Below, piece by piece: positions 17,759 to 26,459 of a DNA stretch of 64,000 nucleotides. Origin of the DNA: Paraburkholderia caribensis (lineage in GTDB: Bacteria; Pseudomonadota; Gammaproteobacteria; Burkholderiales; Burkholderiaceae); the NCBI RefSeq assembly GCF_002902945.1, contig NZ_CP026101.1:124001-188000 (forward strand). Direction: 5' to 3'. The translations under genes and the position numbers were made by a program. Positions within the stretch are counted from its first letter, which is position 1; every line of letters starts with the position of its first letter. Under the pieces are notes generated by a model. That model saw only the letters and a list, made by a program, of their open reading frames with translations, had not been told where the DNA came from and searched no databases.

Positions 17759-18634
17759 TCACTCGTCCTTTTTCAGCGCCAGCGCGCGCGTGTACAGCGC
17801 GTTGCGCGAAGCGCCTGTGAGCGCTGCCGCGATCTTCGTCGCGCTGCTCACCGACAACTCCTCCAGCAGCATGCCGAGCAGCGCATCGTGATCGTGCTCG
17901 CCGCCGGCATCGACGGGCGCGCCTTCGACGACCAGCACGAATTCGCCGCGTTGCCGGTTGGCATCGTCTGCGAGCCACTTAGGCCCTTCGGCCAGGGTGC
18001 AGCGATGCAACGCCTCATGTAATTTCGTCAACTCACGGGCAATCAACAGACGCCGCTCGCCGCCGAATGCGTCCGCGAGCGCCTGCACGGTTTCGATGAT
18101 TCGATGCGGCGCTTCGTACAACACCATCGCGTACGGATGCTTTGTCAGCGGCGCGAGTGCGGCGGCGCGCTGCTTCGCTTTGGGCGGCAGGAAACCGATG
18201 AAAGAGAACGTCGATACCCAGTCGCCCGCTACGCTCAGCGCCGTGGCGAGCGCGCTTGCGCCCGGCAGCGGTACGACGGGGAAACCGGCTTCGCGCACGG
18301 CATCGACGAGTTTTGCGCCTGGGTCCGAGATGCCCGGGGTGCCCGCGTCGGAAACGTACGCGATACGCTCGCCCGCCTGCAGATACTCGACGATCCGCTG
18401 CGCGGATTCGCGTTCGTTGTGCTGATGCACGGCGACGAGCGGCTTCGAGATGCCGTAGCGCGACAGCAGTTGTCCCGTGTTGCGCGTGTCCTCGGCGGCG
18501 ATGCGATCGACGAGGCCGAGCACATGCAGCGCGCGCACTGTGATGTCGGCGATGTTGCCGATCGGCGTGGCCACGACATAGAGCGCGGAAGCGGGGTACT
18601 GCTGTCCCTGCGCGAGTTCGGAAAGAGGAGTCAT
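17759..18634 (-). CDS. rsmI: 16S rRNA (cytidine-1402-2'-O)-methyltransferase
   Basis: This 291-residue SAM-dependent tetrapyrrole-methylase-fold enzyme has ALYVVATPIGNIADITVRA at the N-terminus and AEDTRNTGQLL after it. The family landmarks YVSDAGTPGISDPG, FIGFLPPKAKQR and VLYEAPHRI are also intact. It methylates the ribose of C1402 in the ribosomal P site. The ATG at 18634 overlaps head-to-head with the divergent yraN ATG. Its neighbours (yraN, SIS protein, BON lipoprotein) reproduce the E. coli yraL-yraP neighbourhood, which supports the assignment. Confidence 0.96.
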   Translation of the reverse strand: MTPLSELAQGQQYPASALYVVATPIGNIADITVRALHVLGLVDRIAAEDTRNTGQLLSRYGISKPLVAVHQHNERESAQRIVEYLQAGERIAYVSDAGTPGISDPGAKLVDAVREAGFPVVPLPGASALATALSVAGDWVSTFSFIGFLPPKAKQRAAALAPLTKHPYAMVLYEAPHRIIETVQALADAFGGERRLLIARELTKLHEALHRCTLAEGPKWLADDANRQRGEFVLVVEGAPVDAGGEHDHDALLGMLLEELSVSSATKIAAALTGASRNALYTRALALKKDE

Positions 18635-19103
18635 GACACGGAAGACACAGACAGACGAAACAAGGCCGACATTGTGCCACGCAGCCGCGCGCGCACCAGA
18701 CCACGCGTGCGATGCTGCGCGGCGCCCGCACAACTTTTCCGATGGCGCACGGTCCAAAAACGTCGGGGCAGCGTTCGAAGCGCATGCGTTGACGTTTCTC
18801 CAGCGGCGGCGTCTGCGGCTCGTCGCACGTAACGTCGTGTGTCGCGGCGGCGAGATCGATCTCGTGATGCGCGAGCCGGACGGCGCGCTGGTGTTCGTCG
18901 AAGTGCGCGCGCGAACGCGGGGCGGATACGGCGGCGCGGCGGCAAGTGTCGTGTGGCAGAAGCAGCAGCGCATCGTGCGCGCCGCGCAGCAGTTTTTGTC
19001 GGCGCATGACGGCGCGATGCCCGCGTGCCGCTTCGACGTGATCGCGTTCGAGCGCGGACGTCTGGTGTGGCTGCGCGACGCTTTTCGTGCGGACGGCTGT
19101 TGA
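18633..19103 (+). CDS. YraN/UPF0102 family nuclease-like protein
   Basis: This 156-residue protein has the UPF0102 core: GAAFEAHALTFLQRRRLRLVARN, then GGEIDLVMREPDGALVFVEVRAR, the Asp/Glu-x-Lys-like restriction-endonuclease fold signature. WQKQQRIVRAAQQFL and CRFDVIAF follow. The function is unsettled (Holliday-junction-resolvase-like). GAGGAG lies 2-7 nt upstream of the ATG at 18633. About 40 extra N-terminal residues compared with the roughly 115-120-residue norm are low-complexity. Confidence 0.85.
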   Translation: MTRKTQTDETRPTLCHAAARAPDHACDAARRPHNFSDGARSKNVGAAFEAHALTFLQRRRLRLVARNVVCRGGEIDLVMREPDGALVFVEVRARTRGGYGGAAASVVWQKQQRIVRAAQQFLSAHDGAMPACRFDVIAFERGRLVWLRDAFRADGC

Positions 19104-19342
19104 GCAGGCGGTTTCGCCGCGTGAGTACGCTAAACTTGCGGACGCGAAAAGTGCGGCGAGCGCGTGGTGTGTGAATACGTGCCGAACGCTTTGCACGCAG
19201 GCGCTGCGAAGCGGAACCGCGCAGCGGCTCCGCATGACGCGCCGATCGGAGCGGCTGCGGACTTCGCACGGGGAAGGGCAACACGTCCATTTGAACCTGC
19301 GCTGCCAGGCGGGCAGCGCAAGCAGTACACGATAGAGAGTCG

Positions 19343-19930
19343 ATGTCAGTCGAACGCATTCAACAGCACTTCCGCGATAGCGCGGCAGTCACACTCGCAG
19401 CACTAGAAGCTTTGTCGATGCCGATTGCGGCGGCCGTCGATACGATGTTTGCCGCGCTTGCAAACGGTAACAAGATTCTGGCGTGCGGCAACGGCGGGTC
19501 CGCTGCCGATGCGCAATACTTCGCTGCCGAACTGATCGGCGGATTCGAGCGCGAGCGTCCGGCGTTGGCAGCCATCGCGCTGACGACGGATTCTTCGATC
19601 ATCACGGGCATCGCCAACGATGCCTCGCTCGACCAGATTTTCGCGACGCAGATTCGCGCGCTCGGCCAGCCTGGCGACGTGCTGCTCGCTATCTCGACAT
19701 CGGGTAATCCGGCCAATATTCTCGCTGCCGTCGAAGACGCGCACGACCGGGAGATGATCGTGATCGCGCTGTCGGGCAAGGGCGGCGGCAAGATCAATGA
19801 AGTGCTGCACGATACCGATATCCATATTTGCGCGCCGTCCGATCGCACGGCGCGCGTGCAGGAAGTGCATCTGTTGACGATCCATAGTCTGTGCGACGGC
19901 ATCGATGCGATGTTGCTCGGCGAAGAATGA
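19343..19930 (+). CDS. SIS-domain protein, DiaA/GmhA-like
   Basis: This 195-residue protein carries ACGNGGSAADAQYFAAELIGGFERERP and LLAISTSGNPANIL, the sugar-isomerase (SIS) signatures of phosphoheptose isomerase and DiaA. Position after rsmI-yraN and before a BON lipoprotein matches yraO (diaA), whose product binds DnaA and promotes timely replication initiation; a heptose isomerase role is less likely without LPS genes. The ATG at 19343 starts MSVERIQQHF, typical of the family. Confidence 0.85.
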   Translation: MSVERIQQHFRDSAAVTLAALEALSMPIAAAVDTMFAALANGNKILACGNGGSAADAQYFAAELIGGFERERPALAAIALTTDSSIITGIANDASLDQIFATQIRALGQPGDVLLAISTSGNPANILAAVEDAHDREMIVIALSGKGGGKINEVLHDTDIHICAPSDRTARVQEVHLLTIHSLCDGIDAMLLGEE

Positions 19931-19950
19931 TTCCGAAGGAGAGCGAGTTG

Positions 19951-20751
19951 ATGAGCGCATATCGCGTGAAGAGTACGTTTGTGAGGACCACGCTGGTGGT
20001 TGGTCTCGTCGCCGGGCTGGCTGCGACGTTGCAGGGCTGCGTGCTGGCCGTGGGCGCGGCGGCGGGCGGCAGCGCGCTGGTCGCGACCGATCGGCGCACG
20101 CTTGGCGCGCAGACGGAAGACCGCGAGATTCAGGTGAAGGCGATGTCGCTGATCAGCCAGAATTTGCCGGACTCGGCGCACGTTAATGTGACCGTGTTTA
20201 ATCGGCGGGTGTTGCTGACGGGTGAGGTTGCGGGTGAGGTTTCGAAGGCTCGGGCTGAATCGGTTCTGCGTAGCCTGAATAACGTGAATGCGATCATCAA
20301 TGAGTTGACGATTGCGCCCGCCAGCTCCTTTTCTTCGCGTAGTAACGATACGTATCTGGAAGGGCGCGTGAAGACGGCGCTGATCGCTGAGAAGGATATT
20401 TCGGCGAATAACTATAAGGTGGTGTGTGAGCGTGGTTCTATCTATTTGATGGGGCTCGTTACTGTTGATGAGGGGAATCGCGGGGCGGATGTGGCTAGCC
20501 GGGTGCCTGGTGTCACGCAAGTCGTGAAGGTGTTTCAGTATATTCAGCCGCAAGAGGCTGCTGCGGCGTCGGCGGCGGCTGCGTCGGCGGCTTCAGGGGC
20601 GCCGGCTGCGGCGCCTCAGCCTGATGCTGAGGTGACTTCTGGGGCAGTGCCGGATTCGTCGGTTACTTCGAAGCCGTTGGAGCAGCAGGCGCCGGCGCCG
20701 GTTAGCAACTCGACGCAGGTGCGTCCGGGGAATTCGAAGGCGGGGCAATGA
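19951..20751 (+). CDS. BON-domain lipoprotein, DolP/YraP-like
   Basis: This 266-residue lipoprotein has its lipobox at LQGC, 28 residues from the ATG. Two BON domains follow: QVKAMSLISQNLPDSAHVNVTVFNRRVLLTGEV and YLEGRVKTALIAEKDISANNYKVVCERGSIYLMGLV. DolP proteins bind anionic lipids at the outer membrane and support cell division and BAM. The last 70 residues are an Ala/Pro-rich tail not found in E. coli DolP (191 residues). AAGGAGAGCGAG precedes the ATG. The stop overlaps the cytochrome gene start (ATGA). The second half is unusually rich in G/T-ending codons. Confidence 0.87.
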   Translation: MSAYRVKSTFVRTTLVVGLVAGLAATLQGCVLAVGAAAGGSALVATDRRTLGAQTEDREIQVKAMSLISQNLPDSAHVNVTVFNRRVLLTGEVAGEVSKARAESVLRSLNNVNAIINELTIAPASSFSSRSNDTYLEGRVKTALIAEKDISANNYKVVCERGSIYLMGLVTVDEGNRGADVASRVPGVTQVVKVFQYIQPQEAAAASAAAASAASGAPAAAPQPDAEVTSGAVPDSSVTSKPLEQQAPAPVSNSTQVRPGNSKAGQ

Positions 20752-21110
20752 GGTTGGGTTTTTGGGGTGCTGGTCGTCGGGCGGTGATGGGTGGTTTGGT
20801 TGTGGCTGGGTTGTTTAACCCCGCGCATGCTGCCGATGCGCCGTCGCGTGGGCCGGCCATCGCTCGGGCTAATGCTTGTATGGGATGCCATGCGGTTGAT
20901 CGGAAGCTTGTCGGGCCTTCGTTTCAGCAGGTGGCGGAGAAGTACAAGGGGAATGCTGGGGCTGGGGCTTTGCTTGCGCGGAAAGTGAAGGATGGTGGTT
21001 CCGGCGTTTGGGGCGCGATTCCGATGCCTGCGCATCCGGCGATGAATGATGCTGATATTCGGGCAGTCGTGGATTGGGTGCTGGCTGGGGCGCCTGCTTC
21101 TTCGAAGTGA
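20748..21110 (+). CDS. Class I c-type cytochrome
   Basis: This 120-residue precursor has a signal peptide (to about AHA at residue 28). There is one covalent heme site, CMGCH, and a distal Met in IPMPAHPAM, as in small class I cytochromes c. It would shuttle electrons in the periplasm. It is coupled by a 4-nt overlap to the BON lipoprotein gene. Many T- and G-ending codons (GGG, GTT, GCT) make the codon use unlike that of the preceding core genes. Confidence 0.9.
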   Translation: MRLGFWGAGRRAVMGGLVVAGLFNPAHAADAPSRGPAIARANACMGCHAVDRKLVGPSFQQVAEKYKGNAGAGALLARKVKDGGSGVWGAIPMPAHPAMNDADIRAVVDWVLAGAPASSK

Positions 21111-21166
21111 CCCCGGTGTTTGGTCTGGCACAGTAATTTTTCGTCGTGCTAGAATCGTTTGGTCGT

Positions 21167-21242
<76 letters not shown>

Positions 21243-21250
21243 ATAAAATC

Positions 21251-21284
21251 AAAGGGTTACAGGAGATTTTCGTGTAACCCTTTT
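21251..21284 (+). terminator. Terminator after tRNA-Ala
   Basis: AAAGGGTTACA pairs with TGTAACCCTTT (11 bp) around an 11-nt loop and ends in a T-run. Confidence 0.8.
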
Positions 21285-21839
21285 GTGTTATTGAGCCCGT
21301 GTAACCGCTGTGTAACCAGATTTGGTCCATGTCGATTCGTCTCGATCTACGAGCGAAGAAGGATGGCACCGGTGGACCAGTGAGTGAGGGACGCAAGTAC
21401 AGGACAAGTTCAAAGAGTACGGCGGAGTGGCACAGTTCGGCTTCTCGTGTACCAATCGCGCTAATGTTTGGTGGTGGCGTGTCCAAGAGGCTGGGACTAG
21501 TCGGCATGGCGAAACTGATTACAGAGTCGGCGGCGCAGTGAGGCTGGGCTCCCGTGCACAGGGCTGTCACGCACGGTCAGAATAAAGCAGCGAAGAAGCG
21601 CCTGCGATCGGCCAAACAGCAAGGACGCTGACCGGATTCGTCGCAAGGGTAGCGTCGCGCTCGCGTATAAGTCCACCATTTGGGCTAAATCGTCAGAGGC
21701 GCGGTTAGCTATGTCGCGCAACGGCGATCTCCTTCATTTTTGGATACCAGAAGCGACACGAGCGAGCAGCGTCGGGTACATGCGGGACTTCCACGACGCT
21801 TGCCGTTGGCAAAAGCGACTGGGGAATAGTCTGGTCCAC
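21285..21839. other. Island left border, no intact gene
   Basis: There is no credible open frame and, notably, no tyrosine integrase next to the tRNA. Short frames on both strands lack ribosome sites and recognisable domains. It is probably decayed mobile DNA. Confidence 0.4.
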
Positions 21840-23168
21840 TCAACCAACCGGACCAAGTACAACGCTTCGCGAGGATGTCAGATATCTGTCGACACGGCTC
21901 GATTTTGGTTTTCGTTGCGTGCCGGATGCGGAGCCGACGGTGGCGACAACCTTGTCGTATCCGTTCTTCCTTATCGAGTCTGGCTCGGGAATCAGGATAC
22001 CGGGCGGTTTGCCAAGCTTGATTTTCAAATCCTCCATGCCTTTGCGCACTGCATCGGAGACTCTTTCCGCTGTCTCCTCTTCACGCTGAACTAGGTCCCA
22101 TGCCCATAGACCCAATAGGACCATCTGAATTCCACCAAAGCTGTCAATGAGGCAGGTGTGGTGAGATAACGTATTGGCAAAGGCTGAGGCGTAGAACGAT
22201 TCCGCTTTATCGATATTCTCTCCGGCGAATGTTGTTCTCTTGATTAACTCATGGAGCAATGCCTCTCTGAATTCCTCCATTATGGCGTCTATTCTGGTGG
22301 GAAACTCCGTAATTGGAATGGCAAGTATTAGGTGATTATCTGCTTTAATCCCATTAATCACGATTTCCGTTTCCCAGCCCGCAAAGACCTTGGCATCAAC
22401 CTGACTTGAAGGGAGATAGCACCTTGTCTCTACAACCGCCGAAAGGTCCGGGTCTTGTGCGGCTTCTTCTGTATAAAGCCATCGAGCGCTTTTGTGAGGC
22501 GTATCCTCAATTTCGTCGCTGCCAAGGGCCTTGCTGCCTGATTTCCACTGCACGACTCGCGCGGGTGATAACGAGCTTGACGAAATGGGGTTGCGCCCGG
22601 TTTGGGCCAAGATAAAGTGAGTGTATAGTTTTTTTCCCGAAATCTCGCTTGTCAGACTGTATGGGCTGTAATAGACGAAGTAATTGAGTCGCTGATGCAT
22701 TTCAGCTATGTCAGTCGAGTGGCGGACAAGGATGCGTGCCAGATGAGGCAAGTCTGGTGAACCAATAAGAGGGTTGCGAAAGTTGCGGTTGGCGAAATCT
22801 AAGATGTGCTCTTCAAGGCGCTCGCAAATGTCGTCAACCGTATCAGTCTGCAGAAGTTCTACGTTCTTTTTTCTCCAGCAAAAGTTCATGAGGTGCGCGA
22901 GCATCTTCGGCCGCGAGATCGCAAGCTCCTGGTTCTGAGAAATCGCAAATCCCTTTTCAGCAAGAAATCTATCTAGCTCCATCCGCATATCGAAGAGGGC
23001 GTCGTACTGAGGTCGATGACGCAACTTGAAGCGCCGCAGTACATGCTGATGAACAAGGATCGCATCAATACGCTTCAGATCCGAAATCTCGCCCAACTTT
23101 CGCGTGTGCTTCGCTTGTTGTTTTCCCCGCGAGGTGTCGGTCGAAATCGCGATTTGAATTTTGCCCAT
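21840..23168 (-). CDS. Uncharacterised 442-residue protein
   Basis: I do not recognise this family. The frame is long, intact and starts at an ATG (MGKIQIAISTDTSRGKQQAKHTRKLG). The protein is soluble, mixed alpha/beta, with no signal peptide or clear TM segment apart from a mildly hydrophobic stretch (SFGGIQMVLLGLWAWDLV) near residue 360. Charged helical segments (RIDAIMEEFREALLHELIKRT) precede it. Codon use and base composition are less GC-rich than in the core genes, indicating acquisition. It stands alone at the island border, transcribed toward the tRNA. It may be a defence or element-maintenance cargo, but this is position-based only. Confidence 0.7.
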   Translation of the reverse strand: MGKIQIAISTDTSRGKQQAKHTRKLGEISDLKRIDAILVHQHVLRRFKLRHRPQYDALFDMRMELDRFLAEKGFAISQNQELAISRPKMLAHLMNFCWRKKNVELLQTDTVDDICERLEEHILDFANRNFRNPLIGSPDLPHLARILVRHSTDIAEMHQRLNYFVYYSPYSLTSEISGKKLYTHFILAQTGRNPISSSSLSPARVVQWKSGSKALGSDEIEDTPHKSARWLYTEEAAQDPDLSAVVETRCYLPSSQVDAKVFAGWETEIVINGIKADNHLILAIPITEFPTRIDAIMEEFREALLHELIKRTTFAGENIDKAESFYASAFANTLSHHTCLIDSFGGIQMVLLGLWAWDLVQREEETAERVSDAVRKGMEDLKIKLGKPPGILIPEPDSIRKNGYDKVVATVGSASGTQRKPKSSRVDRYLTSSRSVVLGPVG

Positions 23169-23411
23169 GATGAAGTTGACTGAAGGAAACGATAACGCTA
23201 GCAGAGTTGTCGAAGACTGAAAAGCTTTGTGAGCAAGCGCAAATGTGTGCTCTTGTCAACCATAGAGATTCACGGCCTTTTGCGATTGGGGTCAACTTGA
23301 CGCGAATTCCCTAACGTTCGTCTCGCGTCTTTCACTGCGATTGAGCTGCATCTGCGTGAAATACGCCACGAAGACGAGCCGTGCGTGTGCTCGCCACTGT
23401 GGAGTTTTGCA

Positions 23412-23759
23412 ATGGCTCTTTCCGCCCCCCTTCAAATCAGGATCCATCGCCCATGCACGACTGACGAGCCTGCCTTTCCGGTCCCGTCGCCTGCATATCT
23501 TAATGTGAACGATAGCGCGGCTCACATGCCGCACATTGAGCCTGAAAGGCACCACAACCAGTCACCCGGACTTGTGGCGTTTCTTTCCCTGCCTGTGTGG
23601 ACGATCGAAGAAACAGCGTACTACCTGCGCATCCAGGCGCAGACGATTCGCAAAGCCATATCCCAAAAAGGCGCATATCACGGGTTGATACCTCGTCGTT
23701 TTGGCCGTCGCTGGTACTTCAAGGCCGCCGAGGTTCGCGCGGCAATGGAGATCGCATGA
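23412..23759 (+). CDS. AlpA/excisionase-like helix-turn-helix protein
   Basis: This 115-residue protein has a C-terminal winged HTH: LPVWTIEETAYYLRIQAQTIRKAISQKG, then RRFGRRWYFKAAEVRAAME, the MerR/AlpA/excisionase arrangement in which the wing GRRWYF reads DNA. The first 55 residues are disordered and Pro-rich. The ATG at 23412 is preferred because GGAG lies 8 nt upstream. The stop overlaps the start of the YfjI-like gene (ATGA). In CP4-57-like elements AlpA regulates integrase/excision genes directly next to yfjI, which fits this position. Confidence 0.8.
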   Translation: MALSAPLQIRIHRPCTTDEPAFPVPSPAYLNVNDSAAHMPHIEPERHHNQSPGLVAFLSLPVWTIEETAYYLRIQAQTIRKAISQKGAYHGLIPRRFGRRWYFKAAEVRAAMEIA

Positions 23760-25225
23760 TGAGTCCGGCAATCAACAATGCGATGCAGGTGGTTCCTGAG
23801 AGCACCATCTGCAACCTGCTGCGCGATACCTTGCTTGGCCGCGTTTCCGACGATCTCCGGCACAACTATCAAACTTCCGAGGACATGACGACGTTCTTGG
23901 TGCTCGGCATGGCCACGTTTGCGTGCCAGGACGGTGCATACGTACGTATGAGCGACGGCTCGCTCATACCGCTTACGGGTTACTTCGTTGTCAGTGCCCC
24001 TCCTGGCAGTGGCAAGTCGACCCTGATGTCCCGTTTGCTCAAGCCATTTAGGGATGTCGAGGCCGAAGCCGCCGAAGATAGCGCACAGGAATATCGGCGT
24101 TACCGGTCGGCGCAGTTTATCTGGAAGGGGCGGATCAGGCAGCTCCGTCGAGAACTCGACGAGGCAATCGCCGCCGGTAAGGACCCTGACACTGTGAGCG
24201 TTAAGCTTGACCACGTGCTATCAGAGGAGCCGCGCCTGCTGCTCACCGCCTCGTGGATCGCCGAAGACACGACTATCCAGGCACTGCGTCACCGCCTGCA
24301 CAAAGTATGGCCGTCGGCTTGTGTCGTGCTTGACGAAGGCATTCGGTTTTTCAACAACCCGTTGTCGCGCGCCTTCGCCGACTTCTGCACGTTATACGAC
24401 GCACGTCTTGCAAGGAATGAGCGCGTTACCACAGGCGTGGAGTCGGTCGAAAGCGCATTTCTTTCGATGGTGATCGCGACGCAGCCAGGTCCGCTATACG
24501 GATATTTGAACGAGCACGGCAAGAAGGCGTTGGGTACCGGGTTCCTTTCGCGTCTCCAGCTGCTCGACGTGCACCAGCTGATGCCGGTGCGCCTTCGGAC
24601 CGGACGTGCGATGCGACACGAAGCGCTTGGCCAGTACGACGAACGCGTTGTCTTGTTGAAGCGCGACGCGCGCAAGCGCATGCGTAAGAGCGGCGCTTTC
24701 GAGCCGGTAATTATTGACATTTCCGAAGAGGCCGGCCACGTTCTGGAGGGAACATCTGAACTGATCCATGCTCGCCTCTCTGGCAATGGGTATTCCGCTG
24801 AGATGGAGGCGTACCTGGGGCGTCTGACAGTTCTGATCGCTCGTCTCGCGGGGGTGCTCCATCGATTCGAGGGCTGTGAAGGTCCCGTCGCTGAAAACAC
24901 GATGCGCATTGCCATGGAAATTGGATTCTGGCTGGCTTTGGGAACAAGCAAGGTTCTCGCTCGCATGCGGGAACCTTCGGATGTGGATAAGGCCGACATT
25001 GATGCCCTCGTGCAGATGCTTCGTGGACACGCGTTCCAGCGGCGTCGTCTATTTATCAGAAAGGGTGAGCTATCGGCGATGGCGCCAAGCTTCGGCTTTG
25101 ATGATGTCCGTTGCAAACGTGCTTTGCAGCGTCTGTTCGCGGCCCGTTGGGCGTGGATGGAAGAAGCCCATGGCAACTCGAAAATCATCCGCCTGTCGCC
25201 CCATTTCTTCTCGATCGGTCGCTGA
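23756..25225 (+). CDS. YfjI-like DUF3987 P-loop ATPase
   Basis: This protein of about 489 residues has a Walker A in SAPPGSGKSTLMSRLL (about residue 78) and a Walker B in ACVVLDEGIRFF. C-terminal helices end in a small winged-helix-like region (RRLFIRKGELSAMAPSFGFDDVRCKRALQRL). This is the layout of DUF3987 proteins such as E. coli YfjI of prophage CP4-57, thought to be replication or primase-helicase-associated ATPases of satellites and plasmids. The ATG at 23756 overlaps the upstream stop; GGAG lies 6-9 nt upstream. A hairpin terminator follows. Confidence 0.82.
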   Translation: MMSPAINNAMQVVPESTICNLLRDTLLGRVSDDLRHNYQTSEDMTTFLVLGMATFACQDGAYVRMSDGSLIPLTGYFVVSAPPGSGKSTLMSRLLKPFRDVEAEAAEDSAQEYRRYRSAQFIWKGRIRQLRRELDEAIAAGKDPDTVSVKLDHVLSEEPRLLLTASWIAEDTTIQALRHRLHKVWPSACVVLDEGIRFFNNPLSRAFADFCTLYDARLARNERVTTGVESVESAFLSMVIATQPGPLYGYLNEHGKKALGTGFLSRLQLLDVHQLMPVRLRTGRAMRHEALGQYDERVVLLKRDARKRMRKSGAFEPVIIDISEEAGHVLEGTSELIHARLSGNGYSAEMEAYLGRLTVLIARLAGVLHRFEGCEGPVAENTMRIAMEIGFWLALGTSKVLARMREPSDVDKADIDALVQMLRGHAFQRRRLFIRKGELSAMAPSFGFDDVRCKRALQRLFAARWAWMEEAHGNSKIIRLSPHFFSIGR

Positions 25226-25249
25226 TCGCAACACAAGATCACCCGCATT

Positions 25250-25281
25250 ACCCGTACGGCACCGTCTAGTGCCGTACGGGT
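25250..25281 (+). terminator. Hairpin after the YfjI-like gene
   Basis: A 13-bp perfect stem (ACCCGTACGGCAC / GTGCCGTACGGGT) encloses a 6-nt loop. There is no strong T-run, so it could also be a partial terminator or an RNA-stability element. Confidence 0.6.
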
Positions 25282-25361
25282 GGCCTTTGCCTGTGGCCGA
25301 CCCAACGTTTGGGTGCTACCGCTCTGCCGTATGCGCCGGACGTACGAACAAGGACTTCCAA

Positions 25362-26447
25362 ATGAATGAACATCCGAATTACGAAGTGGCGCGCGACCAA
25401 GGCGAGACCGCCAATGCCATCTTCACTCCTGGTACCCGGGGGCGTCATCCTCACATACTCGTCACGCTGATGCTCGCACTACTTACGACAATGACTTCGG
25501 TCGATATCGCCATCATGTCCGGTCTGCAACGCGCCGTTGGGCTACCGGAGCAAGTCGCGTGCGTTGCGTTGGCCGTGGCGCCGGTTATCGGCGCGCATCT
25601 ACTGCCTGCCCTAAGCACAGGGAAATCAATCCCCATCCGTTGCTTTTCGCTGGGACTGTGTGCGGCGAGTCTGTTGGTCACGCTCTACGGCCAGGTGTCC
25701 TTTTTCCTCTTGGCGCAACGAAACGCTGGCAATCAACGCGCAGATACTGTCACCGTTCCGCATTCCGGAGGACGGTCAAGTGCTGTGCTAACGCGAGACG
25801 TTATGGCAATTGCCTCTGACGAGGAAAACATCCGCAACATGCTCGCGATCAATGACTCGAAATACTGCGGTACCAATTGCCTCGCGCAACGTAGGCGTCA
25901 CGACTTGCTTGAAGCCAGACTACGGATGATCGAGACGGAGGAGCACGAGGCAAAGCGGCATGAGGTCGCGGCTGACCGTGACGCCGACGTGGATCAGCGT
26001 TGGCGCGACTCGATGCGCGACGATCCCGCGACTGCACGACTTGCAAGAGCGACTGGGCGCGATGAGCAGACGCTGAATCTCCTGCTAGCCCTCGTGTGTG
26101 CAGCCGTCCTGGATTTCACGGGTAGTTTTTGCTGGTACTTGGTACTTGACCGTCGTCGTAGCACCTTTGTCGTGCACGCAAATCCGGTAGTCGCGCTCAA
26201 TGACCGGGGTAGTCGCGGGCGGATCGCAGTCGACGAAGGGGCGGTTCCCGACACTACCGCGCCACTCACCGACGAGGGTGACAGTCGATTGATGCAGCTT
26301 GTGCATGACGTCGCTGCAGGAGAGGTCCGCCCGACCATCGACGGCATACGGGAGCACTTCAATTGCGCCCAGAAAACGGCCACCCAGCTGCGTCGTAGAT
26401 ATCAGGCGCTTTGCGAGCTGGTTCAATCCAGCGCGTCCCAGAGCTAG
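25362..26447 (+). CDS. Membrane protein with cytosolic HTH-like C-terminus (paralogue of the 38.5-kb gene)
   Basis: This 361-residue protein has three hydrophobic segments in the first 120 residues (PHILVTLMLALLTTMTSVDIAIM; VACVALAVAPVIGAHLLPAL; LGLCAASLLVTLYGQVSFFLL). A coiled, charged region with a CGTNC pair follows, then one more TM (LLLALVCAAVLDFTGSFCWYL). The C-terminal part (LMQLVHDVAAGEVRPTIDGIREHFNCAQKTATQLRRRYQ) reads like a helix-turn-helix. The same architecture and motifs recur in the 38453-39364 gene. The ATG at 25362 has AAGGA upstream. Function unknown; it could be a membrane-tethered DNA-binding protein of mobile elements. Confidence 0.75.
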   Translation: MNEHPNYEVARDQGETANAIFTPGTRGRHPHILVTLMLALLTTMTSVDIAIMSGLQRAVGLPEQVACVALAVAPVIGAHLLPALSTGKSIPIRCFSLGLCAASLLVTLYGQVSFFLLAQRNAGNQRADTVTVPHSGGRSSAVLTRDVMAIASDEENIRNMLAINDSKYCGTNCLAQRRRHDLLEARLRMIETEEHEAKRHEVAADRDADVDQRWRDSMRDDPATARLARATGRDEQTLNLLLALVCAAVLDFTGSFCWYLVLDRRRSTFVVHANPVVALNDRGSRGRIAVDEGAVPDTTAPLTDEGDSRLMQLVHDVAAGEVRPTIDGIREHFNCAQKTATQLRRRYQALCELVQSSASQS

Positions 26448-26459
26448 CGGGAGACGACC

